A stretch of DNA of 32,066 nt, from NCBI GenBank assembly GCA_030141605.1, contig JAQGDQ010001626.1, forward strand, positions 1-32,066, read 5' to 3'. Positions 1-10,465 of this stretch are shown here, in pieces; the stretch's first letter is position 1, and each line of letters begins with the position of its first letter. Both the position numbers and the translations under genes were made by a program. This DNA is from Tubiluchus corallicola. Its lineage: Eukaryota > Priapulida > Priapulimorpha > Priapulimorphida > Tubiluchidae. The notes beneath the pieces are model-generated. The model was not told where the DNA came from, ran no database searches, and saw nothing but the letters and a program-made list of their open reading frames with translations.

Positions 1-400
<400 letters not shown>

Positions 401-492
401 GGTGTAGTTCTCAGACAAAGCTGAATCTTTCACCCCCTTCTCGTCATGAATAAACCATGAACACTTGAGTAAGATATAATTTTCTTTTGCAG

Positions 493-549
493 TTAAAAAC
501 GAGGAATCGATGGACGGTGATAGATTACTGAGCTAACCTCGGACGCACA
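493..549 (+). promoter_or_regulatory. 5' UTR segment of the first Shaw coding exon, with a small upstream ORF
   Basis: A pyrimidine-rich tract ends in TTTTGCAG at 485-492, a good 3' splice site, so the exon probably begins at 493 and an upstream non-coding exon lies outside the window. The leader holds one upstream ATG at 510 that opens an 8-codon ORF closed by TAA at 534-536, 13 nt before the main start. An in-frame TGA at 529-531 precedes the main ATG, which supports that start. An alternative is that the exon begins further upstream and the CAG is not used. Confidence 0.6.
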
Positions 550-1056
550 ATGGACGCCGAGAACCGTGTCATCCTCAACGTGGGTGGAATCCGACACGAA
601 ACGTACAAAGCAACGCTGAAAAAGATCCCAGCCACAAGATTATCCCGGCTAACAGAAGCCTTGGCTAACTATGACCCGGTACTCAACGAGTACTTCTTCG
701 ACCGACACCCGGGGGTGTTCGCACAGGTGCTCAATTATTACCGCACGGGGAAGCTGCATTACCCCACAGACGTGTGCGGGCCCCTCTTCGAAGAGGAGCT
801 CGAATTCTGGGGGTTGGACGCTAATCAGGTGGAACCCTGCTGTTGGATGACGTATACTCAGCATCGTGACACGCAGCAGACACTCGCCGTACTGGACAGG
901 CTTGATCTGGACACAGAGAAGCCCAGTGATGAGGATGTTGCACGAAAATTCGGCATGGAGGAGGAGTATTTCTCTGGTAACATCTCGTGCTGGAAACGGT
1001 TTCAGCCTAAAATATGGGCACTTTTTGATGAGCCGTACTCTTCCAAAGCTGCAAAG
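550..1056 (+). CDS. Shaw: Shaw-type voltage-gated K+ channel, exon 1 (T1 domain)
   Basis: Encodes residues 1-169 of the predicted channel. The start ATG at 550 has A at -3 and G at +4, and a TGA lies in frame upstream. Residues 6-100 form the tetramerisation (T1/BTB) domain beginning [14 protein letters not shown]. The Zn-binding pattern of non-Shaker Kv channels is complete: His70, five residues, Cys76, twenty residues, Cys97-Cys98. The exon ends in [11 protein letters not shown] just before S1, at AAG|GTACAA (donor 1057), phase 0. T1 directs assembly of like subunits in the plasma membrane of excitable cells. An invertebrate Shaw (Kv3) assignment rests on FDEPYSS here and on the S4 and C-terminal linker in exon 2. 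Confidence 0.95.
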
Positions 1057-1084
1057 GTACAATGATATATAAAAGTCATATTTA

Positions 1085-1172
1085 TCACTTATATCTATAT
1101 CTATATCTATCTATCTATATATATATATATATATATATATACTATATTATATATATATATATTATAGTATAT
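1085..1172. repeat. (TATC)n/(TA)n microsatellite next to the exon 1 donor
   Basis: Repeated TATC/TATA steps followed by alternating TA with one short break begin about 30 nt after the exon 1 splice donor. Confidence 0.9.
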
Positions 1173-1416
1173 ATACCCTTCCTGTGTGATCTAACCTTTC
1201 TCCCAGTTCTTTCTTTTCTTTGTTCACTCATCCATTCTTTTTTTATCGGGTTCACATGACAGTGGGCTTATACAAGCCTTTGCTTCTCTAGCCCACTGCA
1301 GTACAATTATTCTTTTATGATAACAATAGTGTATGAAACATAACAATTTAATACAGTAGATGTAATAATTTTGATGTCATTATGTGCTTAATGTCATTAT
1401 ATTGTACTGAATGTGA

Positions 1417-1479
1417 TAATAATAATAAATAAAAATAAAATAAAATAAAATAAATATATATATATATATATATATATAC
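1417..1479. repeat. A-rich AATAA repeats followed by (TA)n
   Basis: Irregular AATAA/AAAAT units pass into about twelve TA dinucleotides that end at 1479. A fragment of the B-family element abuts directly on the right. Confidence 0.9.
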
Positions 1480-1480
1480 G

Positions 1481-1530
1481 GATGAACTCTTGAAAGCACA
1501 CGTCACAACTGAACGCCTCTGAACTGAAAT
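1481..1530 (-). mobile_element. Inverted ~46-bp fragment of B-family MITE
   Basis: Positions 1482-1527 are nearly identical to the reverse complement of 2619-2664 inside element B1, including the shared core CACAACTGAACGCCTCTGAA. Nothing else of the element flanks it, so this is a short isolated piece beside the TA microsatellite. Confidence 0.75.
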
Positions 1531-2068
1531 ATGTATATACTTGTCATATTTATCACTCACAAGCTAGATGGTTTACATGAGATAGCAAAACTCTTAGAAA
1601 AAACTTTGGAAAAAATCTGTATAAAAATTCTAACGCATGGGATAATGCCTTAATGCTTAGTGTTTTTTATCATTCAAACATACCGTTTGTGGAAAAATTC
1701 TCTGGCTTTTCCATTTCTTTCATTGGGAGAACGTTCCATTTGCTAACTCTAATTTTCTTTCGGGCAAGAAGTGCTAAGATTTACGCGCATCTAACGGTTT
1801 GGCAATGGAAAACGCGCGCAGATGGCATTTTGATGAAAAGTGTCATTTCAGATAAAAATATCTTTCTCGTTTTTATTATCATTGCGTTTTCACCGTCAAA
1901 TGCCTCCATTAACCGGAAACACCAAATCTCAGCGTGCAGTTTCAATTTCGTAGTTGGACTGTGACGCAGTCTGGCTGACAAATCTACTACTTTCATTGAT
2001 TCCTTGGCGCGTAATACGATTATGGCTAAGATATGTCTCTTGCTTCTTCAAAAGCCAGATATTTTTAA

Positions 2069-2190
2069 AACAAAACCGGACCCAATCTTAAACTGAAGGT
2101 CAAAACAATCTGCTCTTTAAAATATTGAAAAGAAACATACTGTGTTTTTTTCAAAAATGACTTACGTAAAAGAATTATTACCACATCTGA
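2069..2190 (+). mobile_element. 5' fragment of a B-family TTAA MITE
   Basis: After TTAA at 2065-2068 the sequence reads AACAAAACCGGACCCAATCT and then follows the first ~115 bases of B1: CTTAAACTG, AAAATATTGAAA, TTTTTTCAAAAATG, and CGTGAAAGAATTATT or close variants. Similarity fades after about 2190. No right end is recognisable before B1 begins at 2391, so it is probably truncated or interrupted. Confidence 0.7.
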
Positions 2191-2390
2191 CGTATAAAGT
2201 AAATTAAATTATCAATCTCTTGTTTGCTGGTTTAACAGATTTTGAAACTTTTTATTAAACTCACTAAATAATCGGTATGTTTATTAAATTAGTAACAGTT
2301 TTGATCGACACATTAATTATGTAAACAGTTAAATTTAAAGATTTATGTATATTGGTGATAATTGAATTTAGCTTATGCGTCAATAATTAA

Positions 2391-3019
2391 AGCAAAAACG
2401 GATCCAATCTTAAACTGTAGAACAAAAAACAATCTACTCTTAAAAATATTGAAAGGGAACCCACTATTTTTTCAAAAATGGCTTCCGTGAAAGAAAAATT
2501 ACTACAGAAACGTAATTTCAAGTTCTTGTCACTAGTTCTTTGCTGTTACATGCATTTCGTCATTTGCTAGTTAGATGGGCACTAGCGCCTGCATCTCAGA
2601 AACGCATTGTTGTACCTGTCAGTTCAGAGGCGTTCAGTTGTGACGTGTGCATTCAAGAGTTCATGCATGATCACAGCGGTAAACTTGGAATTTAAATTTT
2701 AAACTTAATGTTTGTAATGTTTTTGTATATTACACTAAATTCTGTAACGCGTCCAACACGCTCGTGGAACGTTTGTGCTGTTAAACATTATGTTCAGTTG
2801 TGATGTCATTACTAGTTGAACTTGTCCGCCATTAATTAACTTTTAACCTATTATTTAATTATCCGAAACGCCTTGGCATTATTACAGGTGTTAACGTACG
2901 TACATGTATACATTTTACTTACTGCAAAAACATGTATACATTTTACTTACTGCAAAAATATGTATACTTTTTACTTACTGCAAAATGGGGTAGGGTATGA
3001 AAAACCATTCTGTTTTCCT
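2391..3019 (+). mobile_element. B-family TTAA MITE, copy B1
   Basis: Bounded by TTAA at 2387-2390 and 3020-3023. The left end AGCAAAAACGGATCC and right end TGTTTTCCT are imperfect inverted repeats of the B type (AGGAAAACCGG). The interior aligns with B2 along its length: CATTTGCTAGTTAGATGGG, CTAGCGCCTGCATCTC, GCGTTCAGTTGTGACGT and AAATGGGGTAGGGTATGAAA all recur there with few changes. It encodes no transposase, so it is non-autonomous. It is longer than B2 partly because of a 28-bp tandem repeat at 2902-2985. Confidence 0.85.
2902..2985. repeat. 28-bp tandem repeat, three copies, within B1
   Basis: Three consecutive units built on ACATGTATACATTTTACTTA followed by CTGCAAAA, the third slightly diverged. 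It is absent at the same place in B2, so it arose after the copies separated. Confidence 0.9.
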
Positions 3020-3460
3020 TTAAACCTAACAATCTTATTGTGGTGGGATTGCGGCTAGGCACAAATCACCGTGACTAGTCTTTGTGCTTATATGCTACTA
3101 ACGATATCAGGTTCAGTTGATGTGGTGTTTGTTGTTATGGCGCCATATTTTACAACACGTTTGGCTATTTTTGGCTTTCATCAATTATTTAGTAGGCAAA
3201 ATATAGGGTATACGCGAGTAGCAGAACATTTTTTCTTGAGAATTAATTACAGATGCTTTTCTTCTGAGTCAGTATGATAAGTAGCATTTCAGAAAAATTC
3301 CTCCCGTGGTTTGGGGAAGATTTAGTCCTAGCTGAGCACCTGAAAATGTAGAAATTTGTGCAAGGCAAGGACGAGGGTATACAATGTTGCAGCCATGTAA
3401 GATTCGAGAGATGAGTGTGTCTGCGTTTTGCTGTGCACCGTTCTGATCACGCGGACAATA

Positions 3461-4089
3461 TAGGTTTTACACGTCAAATGTAGACACAGGAAAGGTCAAA
3501 TGTGACTTAGGTAAGTCAAATGTAGATGCGGTATTTTGAATAAATAGGTAATTAACTCATTTAAGTGCAAATTACAAAAAGATAAACCAAAGATAGTCAT
3601 CACCTCTTTCATAACTTTGAAAAATGTGTTGTTTATCCCTTCCCAATGAACAGTGAATCACTAATTAGTTTTTTAAGTAATGCATTAGCACTGCATTAAT
3701 GAATTAGTTTCTCTCAAGAAACATTGTTTATTTTAAGAATGTATTGTTTTCTCTAACAGTTCCAATGGTATGTAAAGTTTACAGAATATTAGTGAACTAT
3801 TAGTAGACCTATAAAGTTATTATTTTCACAGCAATTATTAAATTAAGATTAAAGGCGATTAAATTTAACATCCTTAAGCTTGACCACCTATCCACATTTG
3901 AGGTACCAATGTCATATTTGACTTGACACGTGTCTACATTTGACTTACCAAAAACGTTTAAGATTTCTTGAAAACCATTGTTAACACATTTGAACTACCT
4001 TAGTCTACATTTGAGTTACTAAGACACATTTGAATTACCTAAATCTACATTTGAGTTAACGCATGTCTACATTTGACATGTAAAACCTG
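3461..4089. mobile_element. TA-flanked MITE with clustered subterminal repeats
   Basis: The ends are inverted repeats: left TAGGTTTTACACGTCAAATG, and the right end read in reverse complement CAGGTTTTACATGTCAAATG. TA lies on both sides at 3459-3460 and 4090-4091, as for Tc1/mariner-like insertions. The core TCAAATGT occurs three times near the left end, and its reverse complement ACATTTGA or a close variant about eight times between 3890 and 4078, often as CTACATTTGAGTTA. No coding capacity was seen. Confidence 0.8.
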
Positions 4090-4426
4090 TAGAAAATTTC
4101 TTGAACGGTACTTCATGGCGCACTACCCTAAAAACTGGCCCGTCTGAGAAGAGCCCAAAAACTTGTAAAAAGTGCATACATGACGTATAGAAATTTGTAC
4201 AAAAGCATTCGAAAATTACAGTACAAGTTCTTTTCCTGCATCCAAATCGCCAGTAATAAAATTAATAGTAGTTTTTTGCACGAACTTGGGATTAACCCTT
4301 TTGAAACAGCTGTGTGAAATATTACCATTCTGCTCAGAAAGCTGACATTTTTTCATTGGCTGACAAATGACGCTATTTCATATCTGATTAATGGTTAATG
4401 TCTGGTCATATCAGTTGTTTAATTAA

Positions 4427-5103
4427 AACACAAGAAAACCCTCCACTTACATCAACCTTAAAAAATTCGTAGGGAAATTTTATACCACTTACATACTGCC
4501 TTTTTACACACAGGACTTGCGTTGGCAGTAACGCTGTATAAAACATGTAAATTAAAACTCCCGCGATGACCGTTAGACGCAGCCATTTTGACGATAAGTC
4601 ATTTCAAACAAGTTTAGATACATTGAGTAAAGTTTGAAAAAATAATCAGAGCATTCGTAGCGCACACGTTGCTAACTAGGTAAAATTTTAATTACCGTAA
4701 AATGCGTTTTTAAAATACGTTTTTGGTTAGTGGGTGGTGCACCCTAAAGGGTGAGTCAGCGACATTTTACCAATTGGTGAAAGCATTTTAAATAATTAAT
4801 AATTTTCTTTTCAAGTTACATAAGTCTTTCAAGCAGGTAAGCGAAAAGCTAAGTAACATAATTTTGCATGGAAACTTTTTTGGACATAGTTTAACATTTC
4901 CATATCTTCGCCTTTCTTACGTTGTGCGTATATGACGTCATGTAATGGCGCGGTCGGTACAGTATCGCGGGAGATTTAAAATGAAAAGGAACAAAAAATC
5001 CTTTCAGCGCCAGTACGATATACGCATAAAATTGCTATAAAGTAATATAATTTTTTAAGTCGATTTTTCTGAAACCTACTTCAGGTACCCCTTTTCTTGT
5101 CCT
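4427..5103 (+). mobile_element. A-family TTAA MITE, copy A1
   Basis: Lies between TTAA at 4423-4426 and TTAA at 5104-5107. The ends AACACAAGAAAACCC and, in reverse complement, AGGACAAGAAAAGGGG are related inverted repeats. A second copy (A2) at 13234-13905 aligns over the full length with shared blocks such as CTCCCGCGATGACCGTTAG, ATAATCAGAGCATTCGTAGC and TATGACGTCATGTAATGGCG. A small hairpin CACCCT-AA-AGGGTG lies mid-element. There is no ORF of note. It abuts B2 with a single shared TTAA. Confidence 0.85.
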
Positions 5104-5107
5104 TTAA

Positions 5108-5676
5108 AGAAAAACCAGACCCCATCCTAAACTATAGCCCACACAAATAAAATATCAAAAAGGACAAAGTGGTTTTTTAAAAAATGACTAACGTGAAAGA
5201 ATTATTCTAGATGCTAGTTCTTCTCTTTTTAAATGCCATTTCGCCATTTGCTAGTTAAACGGGCACTAGTGCCTGCATCTCCGAAAAGTATTGCACACTA
5301 AAAAAACAACAGGCGCTGTGCCTTCAGTTCAAAGGTGTTCAGTTGTGACGTAGTGCACACGTTCGACAGCTCGGGCGTTAGAACAGCGATAAACTTGAAT
5401 ACTGAATTTTAAGCTTTAGATTTGCCAGGTTTTTGTATCAAACTGAATACTGTATTTCAATGTTTGCATTCACAGACATGTGCAACTGTGGAATGTTTAT
5501 GCTGTTGAAAATTGTGTTAGTTTGTGATGTCATCCTATTGGCATCCTATAGACTAATTGGATTCGATCTATTATTTAACTATCAGAAACGTTCTGCCATT
5601 ATTATAGGTCTTGAAATGTATGCTTTTTGTCCGTGCTTTAAATGGGGTAGGTTATGAAAAATCACCCAACTTTCCT
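5108..5676 (+). mobile_element. B-family TTAA MITE, copy B2
   Basis: Begins AGAAAAACCAGACCCC after the TTAA shared with A1 and ends CACCCAACTTTCCT before TTAA at 5677-5680. It aligns with B1 throughout and in reverse with B4. No transposase is encoded. Confidence 0.85.
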
Positions 5677-6017
5677 TTAACTAATCATGACCCAGATACT
5701 GGGTGTTTTTTGTCACTTTAGCTTCAGAGATAGCTTCAAATTACTGGCATTCAAAGCTGAAAAGTGATCAAGCCCTGTAAGTAATTAATTAAATAAGCTT
5801 GGAGCTTATTATCAAAATTTAATTTAACGTAGAGAATATCATTTAGTATCAAAGTGGAGACTTGATACACAAAAACAAGTGACGTAAAATTATCACTACG
5901 ATTATTGATTAAATGCACCTAAAATAAATATTTGTCAACATTTTTCATATTAATGAAATCTGGACATATCTTTCTGTCACATTAAAAAATTTTGTTCATC
6001 TTCAATATCTTCTTTAA

Positions 6018-6557
6018 AGGAAAACCGGATGATTGTGTAAACATTAGTTCAGAATAAAGAATGCTCTAAAATATTGAAAACTGCAATAGCTTTTTTAATC
6101 AAAGCTTAGATTAAATAATAATTACCTCGGATGCTCAAATTTCGTTAAACTTTCAAAGCTACGCGCGGCTCAGTGAATCTACTAAGATTGGCAGCAGCGC
6201 CTTTTTGTCACGTGCGTGTGGCCGATAAATGGAAGGCGGTACCGTGATAAGCATGATCATGAAGTGTTAATTTCTGACGTCATATGATGTAGAGCTCATT
6301 TTCGTGACATCACGCGTTTAAACAGTACTGTAACACTTATGCAAATGCGTTTGATGCGCAAGGTAAGACGCCTGCCGTTGCACAAACTGTGGTTAGTTTC
6401 TGACGTAAGCAATAGCTGTGTTCGGTTGCCGTTAATTAACTTTCTAAGCTAATTATTCAAATATGAGGAACAATTGCTAACTTTTATAGGCAAGAAAATG
6501 TATATTTTGGACAGTAATTTAAAATGATATGAGTCTAAACAATCGCCCGGTCTTCCT
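6018..6557 (+). mobile_element. B-family TTAA MITE, copy B3 (diverged)
   Basis: TTAA at 6014-6017 and 6558-6561 flank terminal inverted repeats AGGAAAACCGGATGATTG and, at the other end, CAATCGCCCGGTCTTCCT. Only scattered interior similarity to B1/B2 remains (AAAATATTGAAA, GCAGCGCCT, CCGTTAATTAACTTTCTAA). It ends only 84 bp before the acceptor of Shaw exon 2. A perfect TGACGTCA lies at 6275-6282. Confidence 0.8.
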
Positions 6558-6645
6558 TTAACAGGAATGTAATCATTTTCTAAAATGAATGAATACATTA
6601 AAGCGTGTAAAATTATTGATTTTTAAAACGTGGTTTATATTACAG

Positions 6646-7564
6646 GTGGTGGCTAGCATGTCTGTGTTATTCATTGTCGTTTCCATTTTGTCATTTTGCC
6701 TGAAGACGCATCCGCATCTGCGAGTTCCCGAAATCAGAAATCTGACCGTGGAGACGGGGAACGGAACGTCGTCCTGGACGTTAGACAAAACGCGAACGGA
6801 ACCTCACCGAGCGTTCTTTTATATCGAGTGTGCCTGCAACGCATGGTTTACCATTGAAATCATTGTGCGATTCACCGTCAGCCCGAATAAGTGGGAGTTC
6901 TGCAAAGCACCTGTTAATATTATAGATTTCGTTGCCACACTATCGTTTTATATAGACTTCTTGCTAAAATCATTAGAATTTCAAAATGCGGACATTTTGG
7001 AGTTCTTCAGCATAATACGGATTCTACGATTGTTTAAGTTGACCAGACATTCACCTGGACTGAAGATACTCATCCATACGTTCAAAGCCAGTGCTAAAGA
7101 ACTCACTCTACTGGTGTTCTTCTTGATATTGGGTATAGTGATATTTGCTAGTCTAATATACTATGCAGAGCGAATACAGGCCAATCCGGACAACGACTTC
7201 AACAGCATACCTGTGGGCCTCTGGTGGGCTATCGTCACGATGACCACAGTCGGATATGGTGACATGGCGCCAAGAACTTATGTGGGTATGTTTGTGGGTG
7301 CACTGTGTGCTCTAGCTGGTGTACTGACTATAGCCTTACCAGTGCCTGTAATCGTAAGTAACTTTGCCATGGTGTATTCCCACTCTCAAGCTCGCGCACG
7401 ATTGCCTAAGAAACGCAGACGGGTACTACCGGTAGAACAAGTACGTGCGAAGCCTCTTCCCGGAAGAGGTCCTGGTATGGGGCCCGGTGGAGGTCCCGTT
7501 AATCGGAGAATGAACGCTATTAAACATAACCATCCAATGATGAAAGATAACGTGAACAGGATAG
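6646..7564 (+). CDS. Shaw: Shaw-type K+ channel, exon 2 (S1 to S6 core)
   Basis: Encodes residues 170-475 plus one base. S1 is about 170-188, S2 224-246, S3 258-277, S4 288-304, S5 320-343, pore and filter TVGYGD at 370-375, S6 383-410 with the PVP gate bend at 401-403. The S1-S2 loop has two N-glycosylation sequons (NLT at 201, NGT at 208). S4 carries only Arg294, Arg297, Lys300 and Arg303, with Phe and Ser where Shaker has its first two arginines. This is the known low-voltage-sensitivity pattern of invertebrate Shaw. After S6 the basic [13 protein letters not shown] segment is also Shaw-like. The acceptor is ATTACAG at 6639-6645. The donor is ATAG|GTAAGC, phase 1; a second in-phase donor CCAG|GTATGT ends the exon at 7573 and would add three residues (KPG). 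Confidence 0.96.
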
Positions 7565-7874
7565 GTAAGCCAGGTATGTTTGTAAATTTGTTTTTTCCTT
7601 TCTAGCGTGGTGTCTCACTGTGATCATTTTACTCATCACAACTTAAAATTTGTTTTTTAACTAGATTAATAGAAACTTTACCTAGCAGAATTCCAGTAGT
7701 TAGTAGTATTGTAAAATTTAACAGCTTAACTACACCTAATTAAGAGTTCTTCTAAAACACTTGCAGTTCTTATACAGCATTTAATAAAAGTTGATAGGCT
7801 GTTTGGAACAACCAATGTTCTTTCAGACACTGACCTCAAAAGTTGATTGGACATTCTTTTGGCGCGTTCGGACG

Positions 7875-9077
7875 TAGAGACTTCTCTCACAAGTTGCGAG
7901 AGACCTTGCCAAGCCGTTCACGTGTGCGACTTTACTCTCAAAGAGAAATTGCGCAAAAAGCGGCGAGAGAAGTTGCCAAGCCATTCACGTGCGTGACTGT
8001 ACTCTCAGAGAGAAGTTGCGCAACAAGTTGTGAGAGAAGTTGCCAAGTCGTTCACGTGCGCGACTTTACTCTCAGAGAGAAGTTGCACAACAAGTTGCGA
8101 GTGAAGTTGCCAAGCCGTTCACGTGCGCGACTTTACTCTCAGAGAGAAGTTGCACAACAAGTTGCGAGTGAAGTTGCCAAGCCGTTCACGTGCGCGACCT
8201 TACTCTCAGAGAGAAGTTGCGAGAGAAGTTGCCAAGCCGTTCACGTGCGCGACTTTAAGTCAGAGAGAAGTTGCACAACAAGTTGCGAGAGAAGTTGGCA
8301 AGCCGTTCACATGCGCGACTTTACTCTCAAAGAGAAATTGCGCAACAAGTTGCGAGAGAAGTTGCCAAGCCATTTACGTGTGCGACTTTAAGTCAGAGAG
8401 AAGTTTCACAACAAGTTGCGAGAGAAGTTGCCAAGCCATTTACGTGTGCGACTTTAAGTCAGAGAGAAGTTTCACAACAAGTTGCGAGAGAAGTTGGCAA
8501 GCCATTTACGTGTGCGACTTTAAGTCAGAGAGAAGTTTCACAACAAGTTGCGAGAGAAGTTGGCAAGCCGTTCACGTGCGCGACTTTACTCTCAAAGAGA
8601 AATTGCGCAACAAGTTGCGAGAGAAGTTGCCAAGCCGTTCACGTGCGCAACTTTACTCTGAAAGAGAAATTGCGCAACAAGTTGCGAGAGAAGTTGCCAA
8701 GCCGTTCACGTGCGCGACTTTATACTCAGAGAGAAATTGCGCAACAAGTTGCGAGAGAAGTTGCCAAGCCGTTCACGTGCGCGACTTTACACTCAGAGAG
8801 AAATTGCGCAACAAGTTGCGAGAGACCTTGCCAAGCCGTTCACGTGTTCGAGTTTACACTCAGAGAGAAATTGCGCAACAAGTTGCGAGAGACCTTGCCA
8901 AGCCGTTCACGTGTTCGAGTTTACACTCAGAGAGAAATTGCGCAACAAGTTGCGAGAGACCTTGCCAAGCCGTTCACATGCGCGACTTTACTCTCAAAGA
9001 GAAATTGCGCAACAAGTTGCGAGAGAAGTTGCCAAGCCGTTCACGTGTTCGAGTTTACACTCAGAGAGAAGTCTCTA
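7875..9077. repeat. 67-bp-unit minisatellite (~18 copies) bounded by inverted repeats
   Basis: About 18 units of 66-67 bp; one near 8208-8230 has a short deletion. Each unit carries the near-palindrome CGCAACAAGTTGCG and, in most units, CACGTG, followed by CGACTTTACTCTCAGAGAGA. The array starts at TAGAGACTTCTCTC (7875-7888) and ends at its exact reverse complement GAGAGAAGTCTCTA (9064-9077). Weaker inverted similarity seems to extend outward (GGCGCGTTCGGA at left, TCTGAACTCGCT at right). This suggests a mobile or fold-back element whose body is the array. Because 67 is not a multiple of three and the unit lacks stops on this strand, all three forward frames stay open; I do not call this a gene. 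Confidence 0.9.
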
Positions 9078-9673
9078 TATCTGAACTCGCTATTTGTTCC
9101 AGCTTTCTGCAAACTTTTATAAAAAACCATTAGCTCTTATTCCTATTGCAATTGCACAGGTACCGGCCCGTCAACAAGTTGTGATACATATAGGCCTAAC
9201 TGTGTGCATTTTTTCTTAGATGTTTTTGCTAGATCTGTGTGAGTGGTTTGGATTACTAACTCTTGATTGCATGACACGACTGCTTCCCTTTATACGGGAT
9301 GGCTGTGTTCTCTTCTGTCCTCCCCTTTGCTAAATGCATTTCCCAATCATTGTATCACTGTTATACGTGGTGGTCAACTTTCATACTTCACTGAACTCCA
9401 CGCAATGACTCCATTCTCTCATGATCTGCTGGATGAAAAAACATCTTTTTAGTCGAATCTTTTAGAGATTCTACCAAAATTTTGGAGCTGGGAGGTTATG
9501 AACTTCGCATGACCGTTAGGTAATGCTTCTGCAGAGAATATGAAATCTGCCGGGCCGTTGAAGACTATGTCCTTGCATATCGTGTCTGATAAGTGGTGAT
9601 TGTTCTTCTGTAATCTACATGTTATGCATGGGCTGGATGATGAGTACTTGCTGCTGTGCTGCATTTGAAATTG

Positions 9674-9745
9674 GTGCCTTGGTGCCTTGGTGTTCTTGGT
9701 GTTCTTGGTGCCTTGGTGTTCTTGGTGCCTTGGTGTTCTTGGTGT
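9674..9745. repeat. 9-bp tandem repeat (TTGGTGCCT / TTGGTGTTC)
   Basis: About eight tandem 9-bp units that alternate between two variants differing in the last three bases, ending in TTGTTGCTGTTG. On the opposite strand it reads as a Lys-Asn-Thr/Ala-Pro-Arg type repeat. No start codon or recognisable domain goes with it. Confidence 0.85.
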
Positions 9746-10465
9746 TGTTGCTGTTGTCATTGAGACTAGTGAAGCTGTTGTGAAACGTTTCTTTGTCAAA
9801 TATCATAGTTGTGATTATTTGTCGATTCAAATCGTGTTATAGTTCTGTAGGTAATATACCCACCATGCCTTTTACAGGACTTGAGGCAATCCGGCACAAA
9901 TAAACACGATACATTTGCAAAAACTCCAATCTTAATTATCGAAAGATCCTTGGCGTGGTCTGCAAATCCAAGCAAAGAAGTAACGCTTTCTGATCCAGAA
10001 TTTGCATTATAGTTTCATAAAATTTGATATATGTCTGGGTGGCTGTATAGATTACAGAGATTGTGGTGCTGTAGTGTCTGTCATTCACGACACACACACA
10101 CACACATGCTGCTGGCTCGTGTGAAAGAATGTGGGGCGGGGGGAGTTTGGAAAAAAAGTTGCGAAAATATGAAGGAGATGACCGAAATTGATTACTTTAA
10201 TCAAGTAAGTCTATTAGAAAGCGTAACGTATGACGTCATTTTCTTCCAGGAAGATCTGTGAAGCATTCAGCAGACTCCGAACCTTAATTTCCTGTGTTAA
10301 CATTCGTCACTTGTCGACACATGTGCTCCAAAATATTTCATTTCTTCTGGCATCTCCGACCTTGTTCTACATTGACGGAAGCTACTGTACATGTCTTATT
10401 TAGCTCGGCTATTATGTCTGGAGGCCTCCTCATAAAAATCTTAAAAATAAAATTGCCATATATCA

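Larger units (their letters stand above)
1057..6645 (+). other. Shaw: Shaw intron 1 (phase 0)
   Basis: Intron of 5,589 bp with donor GTACAA and acceptor TATATTACAG. It holds microsatellites near 1092-1172 and 1417-1480, a TA-flanked MITE at 3461-4089, one A-family and three B-family TTAA MITEs plus B fragments, and no coding sequence that I can support. The stretches 1531-2064, 3024-3458, 4092-4422 and 5681-6013 show nothing recognisable beyond AT-rich sequence. Confidence 0.85.

Noticed and set aside
5433-5657. Plus-strand frame of 74 codons with hydrophobic stretches
   Set aside because: It falls wholly within MITE B2 and is not kept open in B1 or B4.
7843-9133. Long overlapping open frames (up to 336 codons) over the 67-bp array
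   Set aside because: The three frames are all open because the unit lacks stops on this strand and its length rotates the frame. The product is only a repeat, starts are arbitrary, and the stretch is inside a Shaw intron.
9449-9799. Minus-strand frame of 116 codons with a Thr/Lys/His repeat
   Set aside because: It lacks an ATG start, half of it is the 9-bp tandem repeat, and no domain or splice support is seen.
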